Positions 15,836-25,361 of a DNA stretch of 57,492 bases are shown here, one piece after another. The DNA lies in contig JAZSOT010000071.1 in NCBI GenBank assembly GCA_045537065.1, positions 1 to 57,492 on the forward strand. Direction: 5' to 3'. This DNA is from RGIG8709 sp045537065. GTDB lineage: Bacteria; Bacillota; Clostridia; Monoglobales; Monoglobaceae. The notes below the pieces were generated by a model that had not been told where the DNA came from, made no database searches, and saw only the letters and a program-made list of their open reading frames with translations. How positions within the stretch are numbered: position 1 is the stretch's first letter; every line of letters starts with the position of its first letter. Position numbers and translations under genes: made by a program.

Positions 15836-17727
15836 TTATCTTCCCCTCCTGTCAGCTTTTCAATATGGTCTCTCTGTGCATATAACGAGGACACTCCCGC
15901 ACCAAGCATAAGCCAGAATATCATAAACACTCTATAGTTATAGAAGCAGTTATCAAAAACCCCTTGGAGCAAAAATCCTGCAACTGCCGCTCCAATGGAA
16001 ACTATCATTGTTGAAACCTCGGATTTTCTTCCTGCAAGGTTATGAATTTTTGAAAGCTCCTTGAAGAACATCAAAAGGATAATGGCAAAAACCACAATTC
16101 CCACTATGCCTGTTTCAACCATTAACTGAAGGAACATATTATGAGCATGGGGAGCTACAACTCCGTTATACGAATAAAATGGATAAACTCTTGTGAAAGC
16201 CTGCGTTCCCATACCTATTCCCGAAATCCAGAAATCCTTTAAAAGAAGAAACGTTCCAAGCCATATATAAACCCTGTAGGATGTTGATGAGTCCTTCATA
16301 TCGCCTATACTTAAAAATCTGTTGACGATGCTTTCTGGAAGTATAAACGGAATAACGGGAATGGCTATAAGCAACAGCCCCCAGAGTTTTCCTGCAACCA
16401 AGGTTACAAAAATCGCTGCAGAAAGCATAAGTCCTATCCAGCATCCCCTTGAGAACGTTAGGATAAGTGCAAGGAACAACACCCCTGAAATGCCAAGATA
16501 GAAAATCTTTGAAAGCATATTCTTCTTTGTCCACATAAGACCGATAGCAACAGGGAGCATAAGAAGAATATATTCACCAAGAACATTGGGGTTTTCCAAT
16601 GTGGAATATATTCTCATTTTTATATCGGTGAACATTTCCTCATCCATCCACGCTTGATTTATGTCCCAACCAAATACATACTGCATTATACCGTAGGCAC
16701 ATACCAAAAACGCAGAAAGAGAAAGTATTGTCAAAAAGTCAAAGAACTGCTTTTTTGTTTTAAGAGTGTTTATAACCACAAAATAAAATCCCATAAACAC
16801 CGCATATATCGCCCATATTTCAAGGCTTTTCTTCATTGTGAATGAGAAAATTCCCGCCACAAGATAAATAACTATCATAAGCATAACAAAAAATTCGCAT
16901 TTTCCAAATTTCCATGTGAATTTTTTTGAGGTTACAGCCTTAACCACAAGGGAAAATCCCGTGAAAAGACACATTGCAGCAAGAGGAATAGTTGGAATGA
17001 TGGGGGCTAAAAGTGCTGTTAAAAACACGCCAACCTCTGTTTTATAAAGCACTAAAAATGCATATAAGAATCCGCACAAAAGAAGTATTCCGTAAATCGG
17101 GCCTAAAAATATGCTGGCAAGGCCTGATAAAAGTCCAAAGAATACTGCGCAGGAAAGTCTTGCACTTTTTCCGCACTTGGTTACATAATAAAAATCATAT
17201 GAAAATGTAGTTCCAAGAAAGCTTTCCACAATTTTCAAAAGAAATGAACCTTTTAAGTAATCCGTAACATTAATTGGTGCAATTGTCATCAGTATGGCAA
17301 CAAGCAAAAGCACAAAGGAAGTTACTATTTTGCCGCCAACACACATATTATAAATAATATTAACGCCAAGACTTGTGGCAAAAAGAGTACCGATAAATCT
17401 TAAATTAAGCGCAAGAAAATTGTGTAAAAGATACTTGCAGGTCCTAATAAGAAAGCTGTTTTCTTTCTGATGTGTCAGCTTTTCAAAGTTTCTTTCCCTG
17501 ATTTTATCAAGAACTGTAAATGGAAGTCTTAAAAGTTTTCCAAAAAAAGATTTCTCTATAAAATCTTCCTCAAAATGCCCCTCCTTGAACCATCTCACAA
17601 TAAGACTTCTTCCAAAAAGACCTGATATATATGAGTAAATTCCCGAAAGTGCCTTATACAAAAAACTGTTTTTTATAACGCTATTAAAAAACATCATCCA
17701 CAGGGAATAAAAATATCCGTTATTCAT
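15832..17727 (-). CDS. O-antigen ligase/polymerase-like (Wzy/WaaL type) membrane protein
   Basis: 631 residues with about 12 predicted membrane helices. The Wzy_C-type core is visible: YSTLENPNVLGEYILLMLPV, the TFSRGCWIGLMLSAA motif, and the large outer loop with GIGMGTQAFTRVYPFYSYNG and APHAHNMFLQLMVETGIVGI, whose Arg and His residues act in ligation or polymerisation. The N-terminal 100 residues are an extra basic, partly soluble extension. It probably joins flipped lipid-linked oligosaccharide units at the outer membrane face, consistent with the MurJ-type flippase before it (8-bp overlap) and the glycosyltransferase after it. Confidence 0.85.
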   Translation of the reverse strand: MNNGYFYSLWMMFFNSVIKNSFLYKALSGIYSYISGLFGRSLIVRWFKEGHFEEDFIEKSFFGKLLRLPFTVLDKIRERNFEKLTHQKENSFLIRTCKYLLHNFLALNLRFIGTLFATSLGVNIIYNMCVGGKIVTSFVLLLVAILMTIAPINVTDYLKGSFLLKIVESFLGTTFSYDFYYVTKCGKSARLSCAVFFGLLSGLASIFLGPIYGILLLCGFLYAFLVLYKTEVGVFLTALLAPIIPTIPLAAMCLFTGFSLVVKAVTSKKFTWKFGKCEFFVMLMIVIYLVAGIFSFTMKKSLEIWAIYAVFMGFYFVVINTLKTKKQFFDFLTILSLSAFLVCAYGIMQYVFGWDINQAWMDEEMFTDIKMRIYSTLENPNVLGEYILLMLPVAIGLMWTKKNMLSKIFYLGISGVLFLALILTFSRGCWIGLMLSAAIFVTLVAGKLWGLLLIAIPVIPFILPESIVNRFLSIGDMKDSSTSYRVYIWLGTFLLLKDFWISGIGMGTQAFTRVYPFYSYNGVVAPHAHNMFLQLMVETGIVGIVVFAIILLMFFKELSKIHNLAGRKSEVSTMIVSIGAAVAGFLLQGVFDNCFYNYRVFMIFWLMLGAGVSSLYAQRDHIEKLTGGEDK

Positions 17728-19282
17728 CAGCTTTTATCCTCCTTATAAACATACACTCATCAACCCTGAACACAAAGCCTGCCCCAATATAAACCACCAG
17801 TGCAGCAAGAGAGCTGACTGAAAGTTTCAAAAGCGTGATAATCATACCACCTGCAAAAAGTTCGTCAATTTTTCCGTAAACAAAGCCCGAAACAACCGCT
17901 GAAAGGCACGCTGCCGCCAAGGTTTTTAAAAGATTTACAACAAATGAAGTGTCAATAATTCCTTTTTTTCTTTTGTTTATCATAACAAGGAGCAAAGCTC
18001 CTATAGAAACAGAGCTTACGGCACTTGCAAGAGCAAGACCGCCTACCCCCATTTTAAATACCTTTACAAAGATAAAGGCTCCCAGAAAATTCACAAACAC
18101 TCCGAAAACAGAAGAGAGCATCGGTGTTTTTCCGTCTCTTAAAGCATAGAAGCTTTTATTTAAAATCTCGCACACTGCATAGGCAACCATTCCGAATGAA
18201 TAATAAAAAAGTGCCGTCGCCGTGAGATTTGTGTTGCTTTCTGTGAACTCTCCTCTTTCAAACACAACCTTTATAATAGGATTTGAAAGAGAAATAAAAA
18301 GGGACGCCACAAATGAAATTATAAAAATTATAATAGAAAGGCTTGTCCTTGTCATTTTCGCAAAATCTTCGTCCCCGTCTTTAACGCCCAGCCTTGAAAG
18401 CTTGGGAAAGATAAAGTTTGTTACCGCATAGGCAAAAACGCCTACCATTATTATATAAATTTTATTTGCCCAATTAAGTCCCGAAACCGCTCCGTCTCCA
18501 AGACTTGAGCCAAAGGACATATTGATAACCGCACAAAGAGGCTGAACCCAGGAGCTTATTAGAACGGGAAGAGCAAGGCACGCTGCCTCACGAAGTCCCT
18601 CATCTCTTAAATTAAGCCTTAATGAATAGGTTATCCCTTTTTTTCTGAGGGCGGGAAGCTGAATGAAAAGCTGAAGTGCCCAAGATATAACCATTGAAAT
18701 TATAACACCCTCAAGCCCGAACCTGTTTTTAAAAACTACAAGATAAAATATCATAACAGCATTTGAAACAAGGCTTATTATTGATGGAATATTAAATTCC
18801 CCGAAAGACTGCAAAAGTCCCACCATAATATAGGCAATGGCTGTGAATATTATTGACGGAAAAAGAATTCGGAGGAGATACGCCGTTTTCAAAATTTTTT
18901 CTTCCCCATATCCCGGCACCATAAGTCCCACAATATGCTTTGAAAAAATCATGCCCACAAGTGTTGCAAGTACCGCAATAATTGTTACAACATTTATAAA
19001 ATTTGAGGCAAACTCCAAAGCCCTTTTCTTTCCGTCCCTCTCTAAAAACTTATTGAAAACAGGAACAAAAGTTGAAAGAATTGCAACCCCCAGTGTCATA
19101 TCAAAAAACAAAAGGGGAATTTGAGTTGCCGTGTTTAATATGTCCGAATTATACCCCTGCCCGTAAATATTGGCAATAAAGGTTTCTCGAAGCAGACCTG
19201 CAAGCTTTGCAAGAAAAATAATAACAGCCATAAATCCAACTGTTCTTACCGCTTTGCCTGCTGAATTTTTTTTATCCAACAA
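17720..19282 (-). CDS. murJ: MurJ/MviN family lipid II-type flippase
   Basis: 520 residues with 14 predicted membrane helices. The N-terminal signature is LAKLAGLLRETFIANIYGQG, with later conserved SLGDGAVSGLNWANKIYIIM and YYSFGMVAYAVCEILNKSFYAL segments. MurJ moves lipid II, or a similar lipid-linked sugar, across the membrane. It starts with TTG at 19282 behind GGAAGTGAT. As the first gene of an operon with an O-antigen-ligase homologue and a glycosyltransferase it may serve a capsule or wall glycan rather than peptidoglycan; sequence alone cannot separate these options, so the symbol is family-level. Confidence 0.85.
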   Translation of the reverse strand: MLDKKNSAGKAVRTVGFMAVIIFLAKLAGLLRETFIANIYGQGYNSDILNTATQIPLLFFDMTLGVAILSTFVPVFNKFLERDGKKRALEFASNFINVVTIIAVLATLVGMIFSKHIVGLMVPGYGEEKILKTAYLLRILFPSIIFTAIAYIMVGLLQSFGEFNIPSIISLVSNAVMIFYLVVFKNRFGLEGVIISMVISWALQLFIQLPALRKKGITYSLRLNLRDEGLREAACLALPVLISSWVQPLCAVINMSFGSSLGDGAVSGLNWANKIYIIMVGVFAYAVTNFIFPKLSRLGVKDGDEDFAKMTRTSLSIIIFIISFVASLFISLSNPIIKVVFERGEFTESNTNLTATALFYYSFGMVAYAVCEILNKSFYALRDGKTPMLSSVFGVFVNFLGAFIFVKVFKMGVGGLALASAVSSVSIGALLLVMINKRKKGIIDTSFVVNLLKTLAAACLSAVVSGFVYGKIDELFAGGMIITLLKLSVSSLAALVVYIGAGFVFRVDECMFIRRIKADE

Positions 19283-19369
19283 ATCACTTCCACTTTATAA
19301 AATACATATTGTAATTTTACCATAAAATGTTCAAAAAGTAAAGTATAATTTATATGTAAAAGGGGAGCT

Positions 19370-19924
19370 TCACTCCCCCAGATAATCATTTATCCCATTG
19401 AAGATAGCACGCGCTACCGCCCTTTGCCATGCGGGGCTGTTGAGATTTAAAGCCTCGGTGCTGTTGGTGAGATAGCCAAGCTCAACTAAAACGGCAGGCA
19501 TATTCGTTCTTTTTAAAACCGCAAAGTTCGCCTGCATAACTCCTCTGTTTCGAGAGCCAAGCTCGCTTGAAACTGCATCCACTATGGACTCAGCAAGGCG
19601 TTCGGAGGCTCCTCCCAGCCTATAAACATAAGCCTCAACCCCTTGGGCATTGGGATTTTGTGAGCTGTTTGTGTGAATACTTATAAAATAATCTGCATCC
19701 CAGTTATTTGCCGTCTGGGCACGGTTTCTAAGGTCGGCGTTTTTATTCTGCAAAACATTTTCATCGCTTGTTGTTCTGTATATCCTGACAGAATATCCTG
19801 CCTCTCTTAAAAGCCTTGCAAGCTCAAGTGACACATTAAGATTAACAAACTCTTCCGTAACACCGTTTCCCACCGCTCCGGGGTCTGGTCCGCCGTGTCC
19901 GGGATCTATAAAAATTTTAGTCAT
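19370..19924 (-). CDS. N-acetylmuramoyl-L-alanine amidase (Amidase_3)
   Basis: 184 residues, just the catalytic domain. Zinc ligands and catalytic residues are in place: IFIDPGHGGPDPGA (His), GVTEEFVNLN (Glu), FISIHTNSSQNPNAQGVEAY (His) and PAVLVELGYLTNSTEALNL (catalytic Glu). It cuts the amide bond between muramic acid and the stem peptide. No signal peptide or binding repeats are seen, so it resembles CwlD-like or phage/spore-type stand-alone amidases; release at lysis or a non-classical route would be needed. The start at 19924 has AAGGAGAA upstream. It is a single gene, separated from murJ by 87 bp. Confidence 0.9.
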   Translation of the reverse strand: MTKIFIDPGHGGPDPGAVGNGVTEEFVNLNVSLELARLLREAGYSVRIYRTTSDENVLQNKNADLRNRAQTANNWDADYFISIHTNSSQNPNAQGVEAYVYRLGGASERLAESIVDAVSSELGSRNRGVMQANFAVLKRTNMPAVLVELGYLTNSTEALNLNSPAWQRAVARAIFNGINDYLGE

Positions 19925-20157
19925 TTTTCTTCTCCTTTCTCAGTATATTCTATTCCCAGACGGCATTTTTGTTAAAATATCAAGGAAAACGACAAAACAT
20001 TATTTTTTTCTTATCAACTTTTATATAAATGTAAGATGCTTGTAACGTATCTGTAACAATTGTATGTTATAGTGTGTAATGTATAAAGGGACATCTCCAC
20101 CCTTTTAAAGATTTTGGGATGTTATTTTAAAAATTTACTGATAGGAGGAATGCCAAA

Positions 20158-20652
20158 ATGATAAAGATGAAGTTTTTATCCAGGGCTGTTTCAGCTTTAG
20201 TTTCTGTTATTCTTATATTAAGCTTATCAGCTTTTGCATCTCCTGATACAGTTTCACCATACGAGGAAGGCAACGCAACAGACCTTATTGCTGTTACAAA
20301 GCCAGAAGGACAAAAAGATTCTACATTTGACAGTACATACATAATTTCCGGCTACGGAAAAGAGAATACGGTTATTACATTATACTGGCACAATATGGCA
20401 GATGATATGTATCAGAAGATATACAACAAGGTTGAATACACAGAGGCAGACGGCACAGTTACTGCAAAATACGAAGAAGCTACCGTTACTATCGGTGCAT
20501 CAGGGCTTTTTATGAACACAGTTGAGCCTGCCGAGGGGGATAACAATATCCTTGTGAGAGCAGAAAACGGTGAAAATGTCCAATATATCAAGCTTTCAAT
20601 AACAAGATACAAACGTAACCTTTTGGGTATTATAAAAGCTTTGACAGACTAG
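20158..20652 (+). CDS. Small secreted protein, Ig-like fold suspected
   Basis: 164 residues with a clear signal peptide (residues 1 to about 30, FLSRAVSALVSVILILSLSAFASP). The mature part is beta-rich, with TYIISGYGKENTVITLYW near its start and a repeating Thr/Val strand pattern, and ends with the basic RYKRNLLGIIKALTD. The VISGxGxxxTxITLxW kind of opening is common in bacterial Ig-like modules that end up on the cell surface. I do not recognise the family. AGGAGG lies 10 nt before the ATG, and a strong terminator follows the stop codon, so it is monocistronic and probably well expressed. Role unknown. Confidence 0.6.
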   Translation: MIKMKFLSRAVSALVSVILILSLSAFASPDTVSPYEEGNATDLIAVTKPEGQKDSTFDSTYIISGYGKENTVITLYWHNMADDMYQKIYNKVEYTEADGTVTAKYEEATVTIGASGLFMNTVEPAEGDNNILVRAENGENVQYIKLSITRYKRNLLGIIKALTD

Positions 20653-20663
20653 TTTTAAAAAGT

Positions 20664-20696
20664 AAGGGTATTTCATAAAAATGAAATACCTTTTTT
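20664..20696 (+). terminator. Terminator of the small secreted-protein gene
   Basis: GGTATTTCAT/ATGAAATACC, 10-bp stem with loop AAAA, then TTTTTTCTTA. It begins 12 bp after the stop codon. Confidence 0.88.
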
Positions 20697-20725
20697 CTTA
20701 GTCCGAAGATAATCGGGGGAGAAAA

Positions 20726-22189
20726 ATGCACAAAAAAAATTTTAAAGAAAAAAGAATTAAAGAGCAAAAGCTTAAAAGAAAAAGAACCGAATTTATTAAA
20801 TCGGTTTTTATTGCTTTGCTCTTTTTTAATTTGGTTATGCTTCTATATTCCATAAGCAAAGAGGGATTATTTTTAAAGGAAAAGGCAACCCTCACCGCCG
20901 AATCTGGCACAACCCTTGCAAATGACAACTCGGAGGCAGTTAACCTTTATTTCAGCTATGCTGCTCCTGAATATATTCTTTTAAACACAGAAACAGGCAG
21001 AGACATTTTCTACACTGACACTGACACATACTTAAAGTCGCAGAAAATTTTGCAGGATGTTGACCGCAGTCTTTTCTCATCAACCGTAAAATTTGAAAAA
21101 GGGGAAGATATTTTCACCGACATAAAAGACCGAAATCTTATTTATATCTCCTACCCCTATCACCGTTTTCCAAAGCTTGCGGGGCAAATGTTTGAAAACC
21201 CCTCGTCAAAGCTTTCGGAGGTTATTTCCTCATTTAAAAAGCTTATTCTTCTTCCTGCCGAAAAAGAGGAAGACGGTATTATTGCTTACATAAAAGATGA
21301 AAAGACAAATGATGTTTTCAAAATGCAAACCTCAGTTCCATCATCAGGACTTTACAAGCTTTTAGATTCTGTTAAAAGACTTGATGACAAGCTTTGCACT
21401 TTTTCATACGAGCTTAATTTAAACTCTCTTAAAGAAAATACTATAAACAAAAAGGTTTCAACCTATTTAAGACCTGACATTATCATTCCTTCTAAGGCTC
21501 AGTATTTACCAAATATAACAATGTCTCCCCCCGAGGACCTTGAAAAGCTTAAGCTTGGATTTACAAAAGAGGGAATTTCCGCGAAAATTTTAAGTTCATT
21601 TGACTTTAAGGACAGCTACACAAGACAATATGTAAATAGTGACAACACTCTTGTCTGCGTAAGCGATAATGCAACCTTAAAGCTTTCCCCTGACGGAATT
21701 TTAGAATATTCTGCTGTTAGCAAAAAGGGCGGGGTTAACCTTATGGGAAGCACCAAACTTTCTATTGAAAACAGTTATTTGCTCTCATTCACAGGGGTTT
21801 CAAGAATTATAAACTCTGTTATGCCTCTTGCGGACAACAACGAAAAAACCTTTAAAATCCGTCTCACAGATTTGCAGGCTGAATCCTTTGAAGTTGCAGA
21901 ATACAAGTTTATGTTTGATTATTACCTGAACGGAACAAGAATAATCCCCGGACTTTATCACGCCATTGAGGCGACAACCGTTGACGGTTATTTAACATCT
22001 ATGAGAATTAACCTTAAAACATTTGAAAACACCAACAAAAAATCTGCGGTGGAGCCTCTTATTTCCGCCATTGACAAGTTCTGTGCGGACAAGAAAACAG
22101 AGGGGGCAATTTCTGTTTCAGAATGCATCAGGTGCTATATACCGCAAAAAGACAACAGCACATTTTCAGCCGGCTGGCTGGTTAAATAA
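20726..22189 (+). CDS. YycH-like membrane-anchored regulator
   Basis: 487 residues: a very basic cytoplasmic N-terminus, one membrane helix (about residues 29-46, VFIALLFFNLVMLLYSI) and a long extracytoplasmic domain. Topology, length and the YycI-like gene right behind it make it a YycH counterpart; direct sequence similarity is weak, so the call rests mainly on pairing. In Bacillus, YycH and YycI bind the WalK sensor kinase and damp its activity, controlling wall hydrolases. Here no walR/walK is nearby. GGGGGAG lies before the ATG. Confidence 0.6.
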   Translation: MHKKNFKEKRIKEQKLKRKRTEFIKSVFIALLFFNLVMLLYSISKEGLFLKEKATLTAESGTTLANDNSEAVNLYFSYAAPEYILLNTETGRDIFYTDTDTYLKSQKILQDVDRSLFSSTVKFEKGEDIFTDIKDRNLIYISYPYHRFPKLAGQMFENPSSKLSEVISSFKKLILLPAEKEEDGIIAYIKDEKTNDVFKMQTSVPSSGLYKLLDSVKRLDDKLCTFSYELNLNSLKENTINKKVSTYLRPDIIIPSKAQYLPNITMSPPEDLEKLKLGFTKEGISAKILSSFDFKDSYTRQYVNSDNTLVCVSDNATLKLSPDGILEYSAVSKKGGVNLMGSTKLSIENSYLLSFTGVSRIINSVMPLADNNEKTFKIRLTDLQAESFEVAEYKFMFDYYLNGTRIIPGLYHAIEATTVDGYLTSMRINLKTFENTNKKSAVEPLISAIDKFCADKKTEGAISVSECIRCYIPQKDNSTFSAGWLVK

Positions 22190-22206
22190 AAAATCGGAGA
22201 AATATT

Positions 22207-23052
22207 ATGGATTGGTACAAAACAAAAAACATATTAATATTTATTCTTATTGTTTTGAATATCACCCTTTCTGCGGTTTTCTACCGCACCAATGCTCAGC
22301 ATAAAATAGTTGAGTCGCAAAAAAGGGATGATATTGTAAGCATTCTCAGTTTAAATAACATAAAGCTTGACAAAAAGCTTATCCCTGACGCTCCCTATTC
22401 CTTTGAAAGCAGATACGTTGAGCGTGCCGGCTGGGATAACTCTTCTTTTATTATCAAGCTCCTTGGAAACAGCTATCACTATGATGAAAAAAATAACACC
22501 TATTCATCAGGGGAAAAGCTTTTGGTGGTGGATAAAGATAGCTTTACATACACAAACAAAACTCCTGAAAATCCTCCTGAGGATATGGGAGACCGCTATA
22601 TAAAAGAATACTGTATAAAAGAAATGAAAAATCTTGGCATCGACTTTAAGCTTTATACCTTTGACGGGCTTAATTATAACAAAGACTCAGTGAGGGCAAT
22701 TTTCACTCCTATTATTGAAGATTATAAATTTTTTGACTCTTATATTTCCTTTGAGGTGAAAAAAGAGGGTCTTTGGTCTATTGCAGGGAAAAATATTATT
22801 ATGTCAAAAAACGCATCGGGCATTTCTTCAAAGGTCTTTGACATAAGCTCTGTGCTTTTATCCCTCACATCAAACCCTGATATAAACAAATCACAAATAA
22901 TCAAAATAGCAAAAATTGCACTCGGCTACTACATAGGAGATATTGAGGATGGCTACAGCAACGTTCTTGCAATTCCCGTGTGGCAGATTTCAACCGAGGG
23001 CGGTGCATTTTTCTATTATGATGCAAGAAACGGAAATTATCTTGGCGGATAA
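22207..23052 (+). CDS. YycI-like two-component regulatory membrane protein
   Basis: 281 residues. The beginning MDWYKTKNILIFILIVLNIT is the characteristic YycI start: Trp, then a Lys, then a single membrane helix with the (L/V)LN motif. The rest is an extracytoplasmic beta-rich domain ending in ALGYYIGDIEDGYSNVLAIP and VWQISTEGGAFFYYDARNG, as in YycI/YycH C-terminal regions. It lies 17 bp behind the YycH-like gene. By analogy it would modulate the WalK wall-stress kinase from outside the membrane. The family call is good; the partner kinase is not in the window. Confidence 0.75.
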   Translation: MDWYKTKNILIFILIVLNITLSAVFYRTNAQHKIVESQKRDDIVSILSLNNIKLDKKLIPDAPYSFESRYVERAGWDNSSFIIKLLGNSYHYDEKNNTYSSGEKLLVVDKDSFTYTNKTPENPPEDMGDRYIKEYCIKEMKNLGIDFKLYTFDGLNYNKDSVRAIFTPIIEDYKFFDSYISFEVKKEGLWSIAGKNIIMSKNASGISSKVFDISSVLLSLTSNPDINKSQIIKIAKIALGYYIGDIEDGYSNVLAIPVWQISTEGGAFFYYDARNGNYLGG

Positions 23053-23074
23053 TTCCCGTTTTTAAAACTTAATA

Positions 23075-23806
23075 TTAAATTTCCGGTTTAAATGCCGGCA
23101 TCAATTGGAGCTTGAAAAGATTTTGCTTATGCTTTTTATCAATAAGCTCCTTTTTATTTTGGTCTTCTATTTTTCCCTCTCTTATATAAATATCAAGCTC
23201 CGCATAGGTAAAGCCCAGGTTTTCCTCATCACTTTTCCCGCAAAGCCCGTCTATTGGTGTTTTTTCAACAAGCTCACTTGGAAGTCCTAAAATATGTCCG
23301 ATTTGTTTAACCTCTGTCACTGTAAGATTAGACATAGGAGAAAAATCTCCCACCGAATCCCCGTATCTTGTTGAATATCCAACCCAGTCCTCAGATAAAT
23401 TACAGGTATTGCAAACTCTTCCGTTTAAGCTCTGGGACACGGCATAAAGAGTTGACATTCTCACTCTTGGAGGAATATTCTGTCTTGTCTGCGGGGTTAT
23501 TTCTATTTCCTTTGGCAGATTATTAAGTATTCCGTCCACCGCATCCTTAACATTTATCTCATAATGCTTTATCCCAAGATGATTAACAAGCATATACGCC
23601 ATATCTATATCGTGCTGCTCACCCTGAGGCATAAGAACACCAATAACCCTATCTTTTCCAAGAGCCAAAGCACAAAGTGCCGCCGCAACCGAGCTGTCCT
23701 TTCCCCCTGAAATTCCAACAACGGCATTACAATCAGGTCCGTTTTTTTTAAAAAAATCCCTTATCCATAAAACACATTCATTTTTCACCTTTTCTGCATC
23801 AAACAT
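23075..23806 (-). CDS. nadE: NAD(+) synthase, ammonia-dependent type
   Basis: 243 residues from ATG 23806, chosen because AGAGGTG lies 6 nt upstream; a GTG at 23815 would itself be part of that site. The PP-loop ATP-binding motif GISGGKDSSVAAALC, the NAxAR-like region and SEDWVGYSTRYGDSVGDFSP match NadE. The enzyme adenylates nicotinic acid adenine dinucleotide and amidates it to NAD. Without a nitrilase domain it must take ammonia directly. Two phosphatase genes lie just upstream on the same strand, 18 bp and less apart, so it is probably the distal gene of a short operon. Confidence 0.93.
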   Translation of the reverse strand: MFDAEKVKNECVLWIRDFFKKNGPDCNAVVGISGGKDSSVAAALCALALGKDRVIGVLMPQGEQHDIDMAYMLVNHLGIKHYEINVKDAVDGILNNLPKEIEITPQTRQNIPPRVRMSTLYAVSQSLNGRVCNTCNLSEDWVGYSTRYGDSVGDFSPMSNLTVTEVKQIGHILGLPSELVEKTPIDGLCGKSDEENLGFTYAELDIYIREGKIEDQNKKELIDKKHKQNLFKLQLMPAFKPEI

Positions 23807-23824
23807 AATTTTCACCTCTTAATT

Positions 23825-24466
23825 TTATACATTGGGCGGAAGATTTGTTTTTAACTTTTCAAGATGCTCGTCCATGCTGACATTAACCATCTTCCACTTT
23901 CCATTATCATATGTAACAACAGTAACAGATGCATTTGTTACCCACTTAATATTTTTCATTTGTGAAAGTCCGCCTGTTTCAATAAGACTTTGCAAAGCCC
24001 TTATTGGCGTTGCGTGGGTTGCTATTGCTACGGTTTTCCCATCATTTTCTTCTGCTATTTCTGTGAGTATGCCAAGTATTCTATCTCCAAGCTCCCTCAC
24101 AGTTTCGCCGCCTCCACAAACAGAATTTCCTATATCGGTGAGCCACACATTATATTCTTCAGGGTAGGTGGCTTCTATATCCTCAAATTTCACACCCTCC
24201 CATTTTCCCGCATAAATTTCACGAAGTCTTTTTTCCGCCTTGATTTCTATATTTAAAAGCCTTGAGAGAGCCTCCGCAGTTCTAAACGCACGTTTTAAAT
24301 CACTTGAATATATTTTATCGACTTTATAGTTTTCAGCTATAAATTTCGCTGTAATCTCTGCCTGCATAACCCCTCTTTCCTGCAAATCGGGATTAATCTG
24401 TCCGCCAAAAACCTTGTTTCGGTTTGCCTCACTTTCTCCATGTCTTATCAAAAGTAATGTTGTCAT
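23825..24466 (-). CDS. Histidine phosphatase family (phosphoglycerate-mutase-like)
   Basis: 213 residues. The catalytic LIRHGESEANRNKVFGG motif (phospho-acceptor His) is at the N-terminus; a conserved YSSDLKRAFRTAEAL, the acid residue region RLREIYAGKWEG, and the second catalytic His in VAIATHATPIRALQSL follow. Such enzymes include cobalamin-pathway and housekeeping phosphatases as well as true mutases; the substrate cannot be told from the motifs. It lies between a Cof-type HAD gene and nadE on the same strand with gaps under 20 bp, so cotranscription is likely. Confidence 0.9.
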   Translation of the reverse strand: MTTLLLIRHGESEANRNKVFGGQINPDLQERGVMQAEITAKFIAENYKVDKIYSSDLKRAFRTAEALSRLLNIEIKAEKRLREIYAGKWEGVKFEDIEATYPEEYNVWLTDIGNSVCGGGETVRELGDRILGILTEIAEENDGKTVAIATHATPIRALQSLIETGGLSQMKNIKWVTNASVTVVTYDNGKWKMVNVSMDEHLEKLKTNLPPNV

Positions 24467-24484
24467 CCTTTTCTTCCTTTCATA

Positions 24485-25297
24485 TTATGCAAAATAATGC
24501 TCCATTACATATTTCATTACACTCTCATCATTACTGCAGATAACTTTATCTGCTACGGCTTTAAGTTCTTCGCACCCGTTTTCTGTGGCAAGTCCAAGTC
24601 CAGCCACAGTAATCATTTGTCTGTCATTGTCTCCGTCACCTATCGAGATAACATCTTTTATTTCTATATTCAGCTTACTGGCAAGAACTTTCAAAGCGCT
24701 TCCTTTCCCTGCTTCCTTTGATAAGATTTCAAGGTTTGATGCCCAGGCTGTTACCGCTTGCACATCAGGATTTGATGAAAGAATATGGGTGCAGGCATCA
24801 ATATCTTCTTTATTTGCAAAGAAAACAACAAGGCTCTCAACTATCCCGCCCTGAAAATGTTTCTCAAAATTATCCTCAAGAACACAGTTCTCGGTGACAA
24901 GCCGAACAACCGTTTCATTAAGATTATAATGACATGTTTTTGACATCTTTTTCTTATCGGCATAGGTTTTGCCATCTTTATGAATTATCATAAAGGTATC
25001 AAATTTTAGCACTGTATCAAAAACAAAGCGTAGTCTTTCACCGTCTATTCCAAAAAGAATCCTCTCCCCCGTCTTTTTATCTAAAATTGCCGCTCCGTTT
25101 GAATAAATCACATATCTGACCTCAGGCAGATTAAAAATGTCTTCTATTTCACAAAGCGTTCTGCCCGTTGCAGGTACAATTATCACCCCACGCTCTGTAA
25201 GATACCTCATTGCCTGACGATTTTCCGCGCTTAGTTTAAGATTTGCTCCAAGAAGCGTGCCGTCAAGGTCTGTGGCAATCAATTTATATTTACTCAT
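24485..25297 (-). CDS. Cof-type HAD-IIB phosphatase
   Basis: 270 residues. HAD motif I is IATDLDGTLLGANLKLS (nucleophile and acid Asp both present), motif II is in VPATGRTLCEIE, and motif IV is VISIGDGDNDRQMITVAGLG with its metal-binding Asp residues. The cap inserted between motifs II and III marks subclass IIB (Cof type). These enzymes dephosphorylate sugar phosphates, flavin precursors or pyridoxal phosphate with broad overlap. It is the first of three close minus-strand genes (with the histidine phosphatase and nadE). Confidence 0.9.
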   Translation of the reverse strand: MSKYKLIATDLDGTLLGANLKLSAENRQAMRYLTERGVIIVPATGRTLCEIEDIFNLPEVRYVIYSNGAAILDKKTGERILFGIDGERLRFVFDTVLKFDTFMIIHKDGKTYADKKKMSKTCHYNLNETVVRLVTENCVLEDNFEKHFQGGIVESLVVFFANKEDIDACTHILSSNPDVQAVTAWASNLEILSKEAGKGSALKVLASKLNIEIKDVISIGDGDNDRQMITVAGLGLATENGCEELKAVADKVICSNDESVMKYVMEHYFA

Positions 25298-25361
25298 TAT
25301 CTTATCTCCAAAAAATTTAAAGTGTCTGTTTTAATATTCTATGTCAAGCTTTTTATACTTA

